DNA of 64,000 nucleotides, taken from positions 434,001 through 498,000 of the forward strand of contig NZ_LT607750.1 in the NCBI RefSeq assembly GCF_900090235.1. The letters run 5' to 3'. The notes beneath the pieces are model-generated. The model did no database searches and was not told the origin of the DNA. It was given only the letters and a program-made list of their open reading frames with translations. The DNA comes from Micromonospora echinaurantiaca. Lineage in GTDB: Bacteria > Actinomycetota > Actinomycetes > Mycobacteriales > Micromonosporaceae. Positions 23,645 through 31,725 of the stretch are shown here, one piece after another; the first letter of the stretch is position 1, and each line of letters starts with the position of its first letter. The position numbers and the translations under genes were made by a program.

Positions 23645-25000
23645 TCAGTGGCCGCGGAACCGGTTGATCGCGTCCTCGTGCCGGGACCGCAGCTCCGGGT
23701 CGCGGACGCCGAGCCCGTCGGCCGGGGCGAGGCAGCGGACGCCGACCTTGCCCTGGTGCGCGTTGCGGTGCACCTCGTACGCGGCCTGGCCGGTCTGCTC
23801 CAGCGGGTAGGTCCTCGACACCGTGGGGTGGATCTTCCCGAGCGCCACCAGCCGGTTGGCCTCCCACGCCTCCCGGTAGTTGGCGAAGTGGCTGCCGACG
23901 ATGCGCTTGAGGTGCATCCAGAGGTAACGGTTGTCGTACTGGTGCTGGTATCCGCTGGTGGAGGCGCAGGTGACGATGGTGCCGCCGCGCTTGGTCACGT
24001 AGACGCTCGCGCCGAAGGTCTCCCGGCCTGGGTGCTCGAAGACGATGTCCGGGTCCTCGCCGCCGGTCAGCTCCCGGATCCGCTCGCCGAAGCGCCGCCA
24101 CTCGTCCTGGTCCTGGGTCTGCTCGTCCTTCCAGAACCGGAAACCCTCGGCGGCCCGGTCGATGACCAGCTCGGCGCCCATCCTGCGGCACAGCTCGGCC
24201 TTGTCCGGACTGGACACCACGCAGACCGGGATGGCGCCGCCGTTGAGCGCCATCTGGGTGGCGTAGCCGCCCAGGCCGCCGGAGGCGCCCCAGATCAGCA
24301 CCACGTCACCCTGCTTCATGTTGGCGCCGTGGTGCGAGACCAGCTGCCGGTACGCGGTGGAGTTCACCAGCCCCGGGCTGGCCGCCTCCTCCCAGCTCAG
24401 GTGCCGCGGTTTGGGCATCAGCTGGTTGGCCTTGACGATGGCCAGTTCGGCGAGGCCGCCGAAGTTGGTCTCGAAGCCCCAGATCCGCTGCTGCGGGTCG
24501 AGCATGGTGTCGTCGTGCCCGGCCGCGTCCTCCAGCTCGACAGAGAGGCAGTGCGCGACCACCTCGTCGCCGGCGGACCACCGGGTCACCCCCGGCCCGG
24601 TCCGCAGCACCACGCCGGCGGCGTCCGACCCGACCACGTGGTACGGCAGGTCGTGCCGCTTGGTCAGCTCGGAGAGCCGGCCGTAGCGCTGGAGGAACTT
24701 GAAGGTGGACAGCGGCTCGAAGATGCTGGTCCAGACGGTGTTGTAGTTGATGGCGCTGGCCATCACCGCGATCAGCGCCTCGCCCGGGCCGAGCTCCGGC
24801 GTCGGCACCTCCTGCACGTGCAGCGCCTTGCGCGGGTCCTTGTCCCGGGTGGCCATGCCGTCGAACATCCGGGTCTCGTCGGCGCGTACCACGACGCCGC
24901 GGTAGGACTCGGGCACGGGCAGCCCGGCGAGACCGGCGAGTTCCCGCTCCGGTTGCGCGGAGCCTTCCGCCGACATGATCGCTTCGAGGATGTCCTGCAC
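23645..25000 (-). CDS. ccr: Crotonyl-CoA carboxylase/reductase
   Basis: 451 residues. It reductively carboxylates crotonyl-CoA with NADPH and CO2 to (2S)-ethylmalonyl-CoA, the key step of the ethylmalonyl-CoA pathway and the source of C4 polyketide extender units. It is a medium-chain dehydrogenase/reductase: ASAINYNTVWTSIFEPLSTF at the active site, PYHVVGSDAAGVV, WGFETNFGGLAE, nucleotide motif IWGASGGLGGYA, FEHPGRETFG, and the C-terminal HQGKVGVRCLAPADGLGVRD. The start was set to GTG 24998-25000, which follows GGAGG by six bases and aligns with the usual Ccr N-terminus (VQDILEAI). An in-frame ATG at 25051 is possible. A dyad operator sits about 130 bp upstream. Confidence 0.93.
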   Translation of the reverse strand: MQDILEAIMSAEGSAQPERELAGLAGLPVPESYRGVVVRADETRMFDGMATRDKDPRKALHVQEVPTPELGPGEALIAVMASAINYNTVWTSIFEPLSTFKFLQRYGRLSELTKRHDLPYHVVGSDAAGVVLRTGPGVTRWSAGDEVVAHCLSVELEDAAGHDDTMLDPQQRIWGFETNFGGLAELAIVKANQLMPKPRHLSWEEAASPGLVNSTAYRQLVSHHGANMKQGDVVLIWGASGGLGGYATQMALNGGAIPVCVVSSPDKAELCRRMGAELVIDRAAEGFRFWKDEQTQDQDEWRRFGERIRELTGGEDPDIVFEHPGRETFGASVYVTKRGGTIVTCASTSGYQHQYDNRYLWMHLKRIVGSHFANYREAWEANRLVALGKIHPTVSRTYPLEQTGQAAYEVHRNAHQGKVGVRCLAPADGLGVRDPELRSRHEDAINRFRGH

Positions 25001-25130
25001 GGTGACCTCCGGTTCGTCCGCACCCGTGCGCACGGGCCTGGGTGCTGCCATCGTCGGCGCCGGGGCGGCCGTTAACCATGTCGACGTCCGACACATCCGG
25101 GACCGACCGCGTTCCGATGGGCCGGACGTT

Positions 25131-25148
25131 ACTGAACGGTAGCTAGGG
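25131..25148 (+). promoter_or_regulatory. EMC dyad operator, site 3 (ccr)
   Basis: ACTGAACGGTAGCTAGGG. The first ten bases equal site 1. On the minus strand it contains TACCGT, a possible ccr -10, giving a leader of about 130 nt. Confidence 0.55.
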
Positions 25149-25365
25149 CCGGAAGTCCTCTGTGAAAAACCGCATCGACCGATGCGTGAAGGTGCCCGGG
25201 TGAACGTTGAACCGCGCACTGCCGTGCTTGCCGCCGGCGCGCCGGCCGGCACGACGGGTGGTCCCGGCGGGGGTCGCGGTGCCCCCGGGTCCCGCGCATC
25301 CGGTCGGCGGTACGGCCGGACGCGCCGCGCCCCGACGCTCTCCGGCGGCGCGCGGCGCGTCTGCG

Positions 25366-25854
25366 TCAGTGCGTGGCCGACTCGGCCGACTCGGCCGGCT
25401 CGACCAGCTCGACCAGGACGCCACCGGCGTCCTTCGGGTGCACGAAGTTGATCCGGGAGTCGGCGGTGCCGCGCTTCGGGGTCTCGTAGAGCAGCCGTAC
25501 GCCGCGCTCGCGCAGCGCCGCGCAGGCCGCGTCGATGTCCGCCACGGTGTACGCCACCTGCTGCACCCCGGGGCCGTTGCGGTCCAGGAACTTCGCGATG
25601 GTCGACTCCGGCGTCAGCGGGGCGAGCAGTTGCACGCAGCCACCCTCGGTGGTCGGCCCGACGGCCAGCATCGCCTCGCGGACGCCCTGTTCGGCGTTGG
25701 TCTCGGTGTGCACGCAGCGCATCCCGAACGTCCGCTGGTAGAAGTCGATCGCGGCGTCCAGGTCGGCCACGGCGATCCCGACGTGGTCGATGCGGCGCAG
25801 CCCGATGTCTGTGACATAGTCGGCAGCGGTCTCGACGGGGGAGTTCTCAGCCAT
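25366..25854 (-). CDS. mce: Ethylmalonyl-CoA/methylmalonyl-CoA epimerase
   Basis: 162 residues. A vicinal-oxygen-chelate fold: metal ligands in IDHVGIAVADLDAA, CVQLLAPLTPES, GVQQVAYTVADIDAA and GVLVELVEP; FYQRTFG and SRINFVHPKD agree with methylmalonyl-CoA epimerases, which in this pathway also act on ethylmalonyl-CoA. It converts the Ccr product to the isomer used by Ecm. The C-terminus EPAESAESATH is a small local duplication. ATG at 25852-25854 has no Shine-Dalgarno sequence, but CAGACT lies six bases upstream as in a leaderless promoter. It is divergent from the acetyltransferase gene with a shared dyad operator between them. Confidence 0.92.
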   Translation of the reverse strand: MAENSPVETAADYVTDIGLRRIDHVGIAVADLDAAIDFYQRTFGMRCVHTETNAEQGVREAMLAVGPTTEGGCVQLLAPLTPESTIAKFLDRNGPGVQQVAYTVADIDAACAALRERGVRLLYETPKRGTADSRINFVHPKDAGGVLVELVEPAESAESATH

Positions 25855-25866
25855 GGCGCTAGTCTG

Positions 25867-25884
25867 GCCGAACAATCGTTAAGG
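25867..25884 (+). promoter_or_regulatory. EMC dyad operator, site 4 (mce / acetyltransferase)
   Basis: GCCGAACAATCGTTAAGG in the 62-bp divergent gap. It lies 13 bp from the epimerase ATG and 33 bp from the acetyltransferase ATG, so one bound dimer could control both directions. Confidence 0.55.
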
Positions 25885-25916
25885 CGTACAGGTCGGCACC
25901 CCCCTCGGAGGCAGGT

Positions 25917-27116
25917 ATGGCTTCGGTGATCGTCAGCGGCGCGCGGACCCCCATGGGGCGCCTGCTGGGCAACCTCAAGGACCTCCCGGCGACCAAGCTC
26001 GGCGGCGTGGCGATCAAGGCGGCGCTGGAGCGCGCCGGCGTCGCGCCCGAGCAGGTGCAGTACGTGATCATGGGTCAGGTGCTCCAGGCCGGCGCCGGGC
26101 AGATCCCGGCCCGGCAGGCGGCGGTCGAGGCGGGCATCCCGATGTCCGTACCGGCCCTGACCATCAACAAGGTCTGCCTCTCCGGCCTGGACGCGATCGC
26201 CCTGGCCGACCAGCTGATCCGGGCCGGCGAGTTCGACATCGTGGTGGCTGGCGGCATGGAGTCGATGACCAACGCCCCGCACCTGCTGCTCGGCCAGCGC
26301 GGCGGCTACAAGTACGGCGACGTGGTGGTCAAGGACCACATGGCGCTGGACGGCCTGACCGACGCCTGGGACTGCTGCTCGATGGGCGAGTCGACCGAGC
26401 GGCTCGGCGCCAAGCACGGCATCAGCCGGGCGGAGCAGGACGAGTTCGCCGCGGCCAGCCACCAGCGGGCCGCCGCCGCGCAGAAGAACGGGCACTTCGC
26501 CGAGGAGATCGCCCCGGTGGTCATCCCGCAGCGCAAGGGCGACCCGCTGGTGATCAGCGAGGACGAGGGCGTCCGGCCGGACACCACGGCCGAGACGCTG
26601 GGCAAGCTGCGTCCCGCGTTCACCAAGGACGGGACCATCACCGCCGGCAGCTCCTCGCCGATCTCCGACGGCGCCGCCGCGGTGGTGGTAATGAGCAAGG
26701 CCAAGGCCAAGGAGCTGGGGCTGACCTGGCTGGCCGAGATCGGCGCGCACGGCAACGTGGCCGGCCCGGACAACTCCCTGCACTCGCAGCCGTCCAACGC
26801 CATCCAGCACGCGCTGCGCAAGGGCGGGCTGAGCGTCGACGACCTGGACCTGATCGAGATCAACGAGGCGTTCGCCCAGGTCGGCATCCAGTCCATGCGT
26901 GACCTCGGTGTCGGCCCGGAGAAGGTCAACGTCAACGGTGGGGCGATCGCGCTGGGCCACCCGATCGGCATGTCCGGCGCCCGGCTGGTGCTCACCCTCG
27001 CGCTGGAGCTGAAGCGGCGGGGCGGCGGCACCGGCGCGGCCGCCCTCTGCGGCGGCGGTGGCCAGGGCGACGCGCTGATCATCCACGTCCCGGCCGCCGG
27101 CGAGAGCGGTCAGTGA
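25917..27116 (+). CDS. atoB: Acetyl-CoA acetyltransferase (thiolase)
   Basis: 399 residues. Biosynthetic thiolase: acyl-accepting Cys87 in [26 protein letters not shown], catalytic His in [16 protein letters not shown], and the second Cys in [11 protein letters not shown]. It joins two acetyl-CoA to acetoacetyl-CoA, the entry step to the ethylmalonyl-CoA pathway. ATG at 25917 follows GGAGG by five bases. The stop overlaps the meaB start by 4 bp (GTGA), so the two are coupled. A dyad operator lies 33-50 bp upstream. Confidence 0.95.
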   Translation: MASVIVSGARTPMGRLLGNLKDLPATKLGGVAIKAALERAGVAPEQVQYVIMGQVLQAGAGQIPARQAAVEAGIPMSVPALTINKVCLSGLDAIALADQLIRAGEFDIVVAGGMESMTNAPHLLLGQRGGYKYGDVVVKDHMALDGLTDAWDCCSMGESTERLGAKHGISRAEQDEFAAASHQRAAAAQKNGHFAEEIAPVVIPQRKGDPLVISEDEGVRPDTTAETLGKLRPAFTKDGTITAGSSSPISDGAAAVVVMSKAKAKELGLTWLAEIGAHGNVAGPDNSLHSQPSNAIQHALRKGGLSVDDLDLIEINEAFAQVGIQSMRDLGVGPEKVNVNGGAIALGHPIGMSGARLVLTLALELKRRGGGTGAAALCGGGGQGDALIIHVPAAGESGQ

Positions 27117-28132
27117 GCGACGCGATCGTGAGCGAGACCGTCGACAGCGTCCCGGCGGCGGGCACCGGGTCGGTGCGCCGCAGCCGGGACGTGCCGATGC
27201 TGGTCGAGCGGGCCCGCGCGGGTGACCCCCGCGCGGTGGCCCGGCTGATCACCCTGGTCGAGTCCGGCGACGAGACGCTGCCGCGGATCGCCGCGGCGCT
27301 GGCGCCGTACGCCGGCCAGGCCCAGGTGGTCGGGCTGACCGGTTCCCCCGGCGTGGGCAAGTCCACCACCACCAACGAGCTGGTCCGGGCGTTGCGCGCC
27401 CGCGGTCACCGGGTGGGCGTGCTGGCCATCGACCCGTCCAGCCCGTTCACCGGCGGCGCGATCCTCGGCGACCGGGTGCGGATGCAGGACCACGCCACCG
27501 ATCCGGGCGTCTACATCCGGTCGATGTCCAGCCGGGGCCACCTCGGCGGGCTCTCCGCGGCGACCCCGCAGGCGGTCCGGGTGCTGGAGGGCGCCGGCTG
27601 CGACGTGGTGCTGGTCGAGACCGTCGGGGTCGGGCAGGCGGAGGTGGAGGTCGCCTCGCTGGCCGACACCACGTTGGTGCTGCTCGCCCCCGGGATGGGC
27701 GACGCCATCCAGGCGGTCAAGGCCGGCATCCTGGAGATCGCCGACGTCTTCGTGGTGAACAAGGCCGACCGGGACGGCGCCGACGCCACGGTGCGCGACA
27801 TCCAGGGCATGATCGCGCTCGGCGAGCGCGGGCCGGGCCAGTGGCGCCCGCAGGTGGTGCGCGCCGTCGCCGCGCGCGGCGAGGGGATCGACGACATCGC
27901 GGCCGCGATCGACAAGCACCGCGGTTGGCTGGTCGAGCACGGCGAGCTGCGCCGCCGGCAGGAGACGCGGGCCGCCGCCGAGATCGAGGCGATCGCGCTC
28001 GGCGCGCTGCGCGACCGGATCGGCTCGCTGCGCGACGGTACGGAGCTGCCGGCGCTCGCCGCGAAGGTGGCCGAGGGGGCGCTGGACCCGTACGCGGCGG
28101 CGGACGAGCTGCTCAGCCAGCTCGGCTCCTGA
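27113..28132 (+). CDS. meaB: MeaB/ArgK-type GTPase, B12-mutase chaperone
   Basis: 339 residues from GTG 27113. G3E GTPase: Walker [15 protein letters not shown], switch region [35 protein letters not shown], and NKADRDGAD as the guanine-specificity motif. MeaB proteins load, gate and repair adenosylcobalamin on acyl-CoA mutases. Two mutases are encoded in the window (Ecm and IcmA). The gene sits between the acetyltransferase and icmA, so either may be its client. The C-terminal dimerisation arm (about 260-339) is present. It is coupled to the upstream thiolase gene. Confidence 0.93.
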   Translation: MSDAIVSETVDSVPAAGTGSVRRSRDVPMLVERARAGDPRAVARLITLVESGDETLPRIAAALAPYAGQAQVVGLTGSPGVGKSTTTNELVRALRARGHRVGVLAIDPSSPFTGGAILGDRVRMQDHATDPGVYIRSMSSRGHLGGLSAATPQAVRVLEGAGCDVVLVETVGVGQAEVEVASLADTTLVLLAPGMGDAIQAVKAGILEIADVFVVNKADRDGADATVRDIQGMIALGERGPGQWRPQVVRAVAARGEGIDDIAAAIDKHRGWLVEHGELRRRQETRAAAEIEAIALGALRDRIGSLRDGTELPALAAKVAEGALDPYAAADELLSQLGS

Positions 28133-28344
28133 CCGTCCCGCCGGTTCCGCCCGGCCGGCCCCGCCCGGCCGGTGCCGTGTCCACCCCGGACCGCCCGGAA
28201 CTAGTACGCTCGCACCGCTCCACGGTCGGCGTGGGGCGGTGGTGTGCGGCCGGAGTGGGAGAGCATGAGCGAGCGCCAGCGAGCGAATCATCAATGCAGT
28301 GCGGCGGTGCCTCAGGGCGGCACGGAGCGCAGCGGAGGGCCGGC

Positions 28345-28758
28345 GTGAGCGACGAGGCGACGCGGGAACTGTCGGTGACGCCGGACGCGGTGGCGGGCGG
28401 AACGACCTCCGTCTCGGACGAGGTCGTGGAGAAGATCGCGGTGGCCGCCGCGCGGTCGGTGCCCGGGGTGGTGGAGCTGGGCGGCGACGTGGCGCGGTTC
28501 TTCAACTCGGTGCTCGACCGGGTCGGGCTGGACAAGGTCGGCGACGCCACGCGCGGCGCCTCGGCGCACGTGACCAACGGTGCGGCGGTGGTCAACCTGG
28601 TCATCGTGATCGAGGCGGGCCGGACGGTCCCCGAGGTGACCGAGGCGGTCCGGGCGAAGGTGACCGAGGCGGTCGAGGCGTACGGGCTGCGGGCGGACGA
28701 GGTCAACATCCGGGTCGACGACGTGGCCCTGGGCGAGTCCGCCGCGCCGACCGCCTGA
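28345..28758 (+). CDS. Asp23/Gls24 family envelope stress protein
   Basis: 137 residues from GTG 28345, seven bases after GGAGGG. The fold is recognisable from SDEVVEKIAVAAARSVPGVVEL, AAVVNLVIVIEAGRTVPEV and VRAKVTEAVEAYGLRADEVNIRVDDV. Asp23-like proteins are abundant cytosolic or membrane-associated factors linked to cell-wall stress, and their biochemical role is unclear. A -10-like TACGCT lies at 28205-28210. The leader contains GAGCGAGCGCCAGCGAGCG, which may belong to a dispersed repeat. It lies between meaB and icmA but has its own leader. Confidence 0.85.
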   Translation: MSDEATRELSVTPDAVAGGTTSVSDEVVEKIAVAAARSVPGVVELGGDVARFFNSVLDRVGLDKVGDATRGASAHVTNGAAVVNLVIVIEAGRTVPEVTEAVRAKVTEAVEAYGLRADEVNIRVDDVALGESAAPTA

Positions 28759-28797
28759 GCCTCCGGGGCGCCCCCGGTTACCGGCCGGTACGACTTC

Positions 28798-28815
28798 CCT
28801 TAGCGATCGTTCAGG
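28798..28815 (-). promoter_or_regulatory. EMC dyad operator, site 5 (icmA)
   Basis: Plus strand CCTTAGCGATCGTTCAGG, the most symmetric site (core CGATCG); minus strand CCTGAACGATCGCTAAGG. It lies just upstream of the -10-like TACACT at 28825-28830, over the -35 region. Confidence 0.6.
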
Positions 28816-28867
28816 CTCCCGGCCTACACTCGACGTGCAGTCGAGAGCTCGAGGAGGAGCCCCGCGG

Positions 28868-30556
28868 ATGAACGCCGACGAGATCGCAGCCGGACGGGCA
28901 CGCTGGCAGGCCCGGTACGACGCCGCGCGCAAGCGGGACGCCGACTTCACCACGCTCTCCGGGATGGCCGTCGACCCGGTCTACGGGCCGCCGGAGGGCG
29001 TCGCCTATCCGGGCTTCGAGCGGATCGGCTGGCCGGGCGAGTACCCGTACACCCGGGGCCTGTACCCGACCGGCTACCGGGGGCGGACCTGGACCATCCG
29101 GCAGTTCGCCGGCTTCGGCAACGCCCGGCAGACCAACGAGCGCTACAAGATGATCCTGGGTGCCGGCGGCGGCGGCCTCTCGGTCGCCTTCGACATGCCC
29201 ACCCTGATGGGGCGGGACTCGGACGACCCGCAGGCGCTCGGCGAGGTCGGGCACTGCGGCGTCGCGGTGGACAGCGCGGCCGACATGGAGGTGCTCTTCG
29301 ACGGCATCGACCTGGCCGGCGTGACCACCTCGATGACCATCTCCGGCCCGGCGGTGCCGGTGTTCTGCATGTACCTGGTGGCCGCCGAGCGGCAGGGCGC
29401 CGACCTGTCCACCCTGGACGGCACCCTGCAGACGGACATCTTCAAGGAGTACATCGCGCAGAAGGAGTGGCTCTTCGACCCGGAGCCGCACCTGCGCCTG
29501 ATCGGCGACCTGATGGAGTACTGCGCCCGGGAGATCCCGCGCTACAAGCCGCTGTCGGTCTCCGGCTACCACATCCGCGAGGCCGGCTCGACCGCCGCGC
29601 AGGAACTGGCGTACACCCTCGCCGACGGGTTCGGCTACGTCGAGCTGGGGCTGTCCCGCGGGCTGGACGTGAACGTCTTCGCCCCCGGCCTGAGCTTCTT
29701 CTTCGACTCCCACGTCGACTTCTTCGAGGAGATCGCCAAGTTCCGGGCCGCCCGCCGGATCTGGGCCCGGTGGCTGCGCGACGTCTACGGCGCCACCAGC
29801 GAGAAGGCCCTCTGGCTGCGGTTCCACACGCAGACCGCAGGGGTCTCGCTGACCGCCCAGCAGCCGGTGAACAACGTGGTGCGCACCGCCGTCGAGGCGC
29901 TCGCGGCGGTGCTCGGCGGCACCAACTCGCTGCACACCAACGCCCTGGACGAGACGCTCGCGCTGCCCACCGACGAGTCCGCCGAGATCGCCCTGCGCAC
30001 CCAGCAGGTGCTGATGGAGGAGACCGGGGTGACCAACGTGGCCGACCCGCTCGGCGGTTCGTGGTACGTCGAGGCGCTCACCGACAAGATCGAGGCCGAG
30101 GCGGAGGAGATCTTCGCCCGGATCAAGCAGCTCGGCGGCGGGGGCCCGCACCAGATCGGCCCGATGACCTCCGGCATCCTGCGTGGCATCGAGGACGGCT
30201 GGTTCACCGGCCACATCGCCGAGTCGGCGTTCGCCTACCAGCAGGCGCTGGAGAAGGGCGAGAAGAAGATCGTCGGGGTCAACTGCCACACCAGCACCGT
30301 GGCCAAGGACCTGGAGATCCTGCGTATCTCGCACGAGGTGGAGCTGGAACAGCGCCGGGTGCTGGCCGAGCGCAAGGCGGCCCGGGACGACGCGGCGGTC
30401 AAGGCGGCCGTGGCGCGGATGGTCGAGGCCAGCCGGACCGGCGAGAACATGATCCCGGCGATGCTCGACGCCGTCCGCGCCGAGGCCACCCTCGGCGAGA
30501 TCTGCGACGCCCTGCGCGACGAGTGGGGCGTCTACCGGGAGCCCGCCCGCTTCTGA
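28868..30556 (+). CDS. icmA: Isobutyryl-CoA mutase large subunit
   Basis: 562 residues from ATG 28868 (GAGGAGGAG eight bases upstream). It is an acyl-CoA mutase barrel without the C-terminal cobalamin domain. The substrate-determining residues are Phe80 (RQFAGFG) and Gln198 (YIAQKEW), the exact residues and numbers that separate isobutyryl-CoA mutase from methylmalonyl-CoA mutase (Tyr89/Arg207). It should interconvert isobutyryl-CoA and n-butyryl-CoA, linking valine breakdown to the C4 pool used by Ccr. It needs a separate small B12-binding subunit (IcmB), which is not encoded in this window. A dyad operator lies in its promoter. Confidence 0.92.
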   Translation: MNADEIAAGRARWQARYDAARKRDADFTTLSGMAVDPVYGPPEGVAYPGFERIGWPGEYPYTRGLYPTGYRGRTWTIRQFAGFGNARQTNERYKMILGAGGGGLSVAFDMPTLMGRDSDDPQALGEVGHCGVAVDSAADMEVLFDGIDLAGVTTSMTISGPAVPVFCMYLVAAERQGADLSTLDGTLQTDIFKEYIAQKEWLFDPEPHLRLIGDLMEYCAREIPRYKPLSVSGYHIREAGSTAAQELAYTLADGFGYVELGLSRGLDVNVFAPGLSFFFDSHVDFFEEIAKFRAARRIWARWLRDVYGATSEKALWLRFHTQTAGVSLTAQQPVNNVVRTAVEALAAVLGGTNSLHTNALDETLALPTDESAEIALRTQQVLMEETGVTNVADPLGGSWYVEALTDKIEAEAEEIFARIKQLGGGGPHQIGPMTSGILRGIEDGWFTGHIAESAFAYQQALEKGEKKIVGVNCHTSTVAKDLEILRISHEVELEQRRVLAERKAARDDAAVKAAVARMVEASRTGENMIPAMLDAVRAEATLGEICDALRDEWGVYREPARF

Positions 30557-30581
30557 TCCGTCCGCACCCACGCCCCCGCTC

Positions 30582-30619
30582 CGGCGGCCCGGCAACCGGG
30601 GTATTCGTACCCTTTGCCG
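30582..30619 (+). terminator. Terminator after icmA
   Basis: GGCCCGGCAA (30582-30591) pairs with TTGCCGGGCC (30610-30619), with an inner GGTA-TTCG-TACC stem-loop. The UUCG-type loop stabilises it. Confidence 0.75.
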
Positions 30620-30750
30620 GGCCTTCCGGGGCGGGATCGTGGCGCTGCCGGGCCGAACCGCCCACAAGGGCGGTGAGCAGGGTGAGAACTGCAACTGTCG
30701 CCGTCGCGGTTGATCGGAGTTGGGCCGCGCGCGTGCGAGACTAGATAACC

Positions 30751-31659
30751 ATGAGCGACCCACGGATCACCTCGTCGATCTTCACCCGCGGCGCGGTCGA
30801 CCTCAGCGCGCTGCGCACCCCTGCCCCGAGTCCGACCCCGGCCCAGGCCGGTCCCCCCGCCGGTGCGCCCGGTGGCGCCGTCGGCGGCGGAGTCACCGTC
30901 ATCGACGTGACCGAGGCGACCTTCCAGTCCGAGGTCCTCGAACGCTCGCTGAACACGCCGGTCGTGGTGGACTTCTGGGCCGAGTGGTGCGAGCCGTGCA
31001 AGCAGCTCTCCCCGGTGCTGGAGCGGCTGGCCGTCGAGGGTGGCGGCGCCTGGGTGCTCGCCAAGATCGATGTGGACGCCAACCCGCGCATCGCCCAGAT
31101 GTTCCGGGTGCAGGGCATCCCGATGGTCTACGCGGTGGTCGGCGGTCAGCCGATCGACGCCTTCTCCGGGGTGGTGCCGGAGGCGCAGCTGCGGCAGTGG
31201 ATCCAGGCGGTGCTCAAGGCCGGCGGCGTGACCGTGGCGGAGCCGACCGACCCCCGCCTCGACGAGGCCGACGACGCCCTGATGAGCGGCGACCTGGACG
31301 CCGCCGAGCGGGCGTACCGCAAGATCCTGGCCGACTCGCCGACCGACGCCGCGGCCGAGGCCGGCCTGGCCCAGGTCGGCCTCGCCCGCCGGGTGGCCGG
31401 CGCCGACCCGCAGGCGGCGCTCGCCGCCGCCGAGGCCAACCCGGACGACGTGGACGCCCAGCTGCTGGCCGCCGACATCGAGGTGCTCAGCGGCCTGGCC
31501 GAGCAGGCCTACCGGCGCCTGGTCGGCGTGGTCCGGCGGACCGCCGGCGACGACCGCGAGAAGGTACGCCAGCACCTCGTCGGACTGTTCACCATCGCCG
31601 GTCCGGAGGACCCCGCGGTGGCCTCGGCCCGCCGGGCCCTGGCCAGCGCGCTGTTCTGA
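30751..31659 (+). CDS. Thioredoxin-TPR protein (CnoX/YbbN-like)
   Basis: 302 residues. Pro/Gly-rich N-terminus (1-47), thioredoxin fold (about 48-150) with [18 protein letters not shown], cis-Pro in [10 protein letters not shown], and a helical TPR-like C-terminal half (about 165-302; [20 protein letters not shown]). This is the layout of CnoX, a redox-linked chaperone or holdase that hands clients to GroEL. The active site CEPC differs from the CGPC of thioredoxin and from the SxxC of E. coli CnoX, so disulfide exchange is possible. No Shine-Dalgarno sequence precedes the ATG, so it may be leaderless. Confidence 0.88.
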   Translation: MSDPRITSSIFTRGAVDLSALRTPAPSPTPAQAGPPAGAPGGAVGGGVTVIDVTEATFQSEVLERSLNTPVVVDFWAEWCEPCKQLSPVLERLAVEGGGAWVLAKIDVDANPRIAQMFRVQGIPMVYAVVGGQPIDAFSGVVPEAQLRQWIQAVLKAGGVTVAEPTDPRLDEADDALMSGDLDAAERAYRKILADSPTDAAAEAGLAQVGLARRVAGADPQAALAAAEANPDDVDAQLLAADIEVLSGLAEQAYRRLVGVVRRTAGDDREKVRQHLVGLFTIAGPEDPAVASARRALASALF

Positions 31660-31725
31660 GCACGTAGCACGCCAGCGCGGGCCGGCGTCCCGGCCGGCCC
31701 GCCCGACCACCGAGGACGGGAGCCC

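Noticed and set aside
25001..25051. Upstream in-frame ATG (25051) as ccr start
   Set aside because: The GTG at 25000 has GGAGG at ideal distance and matches the family N-terminus. The extra 17 residues (MAAPRPVRTGADEPEVT) look like leader sequence. Not fully excluded.
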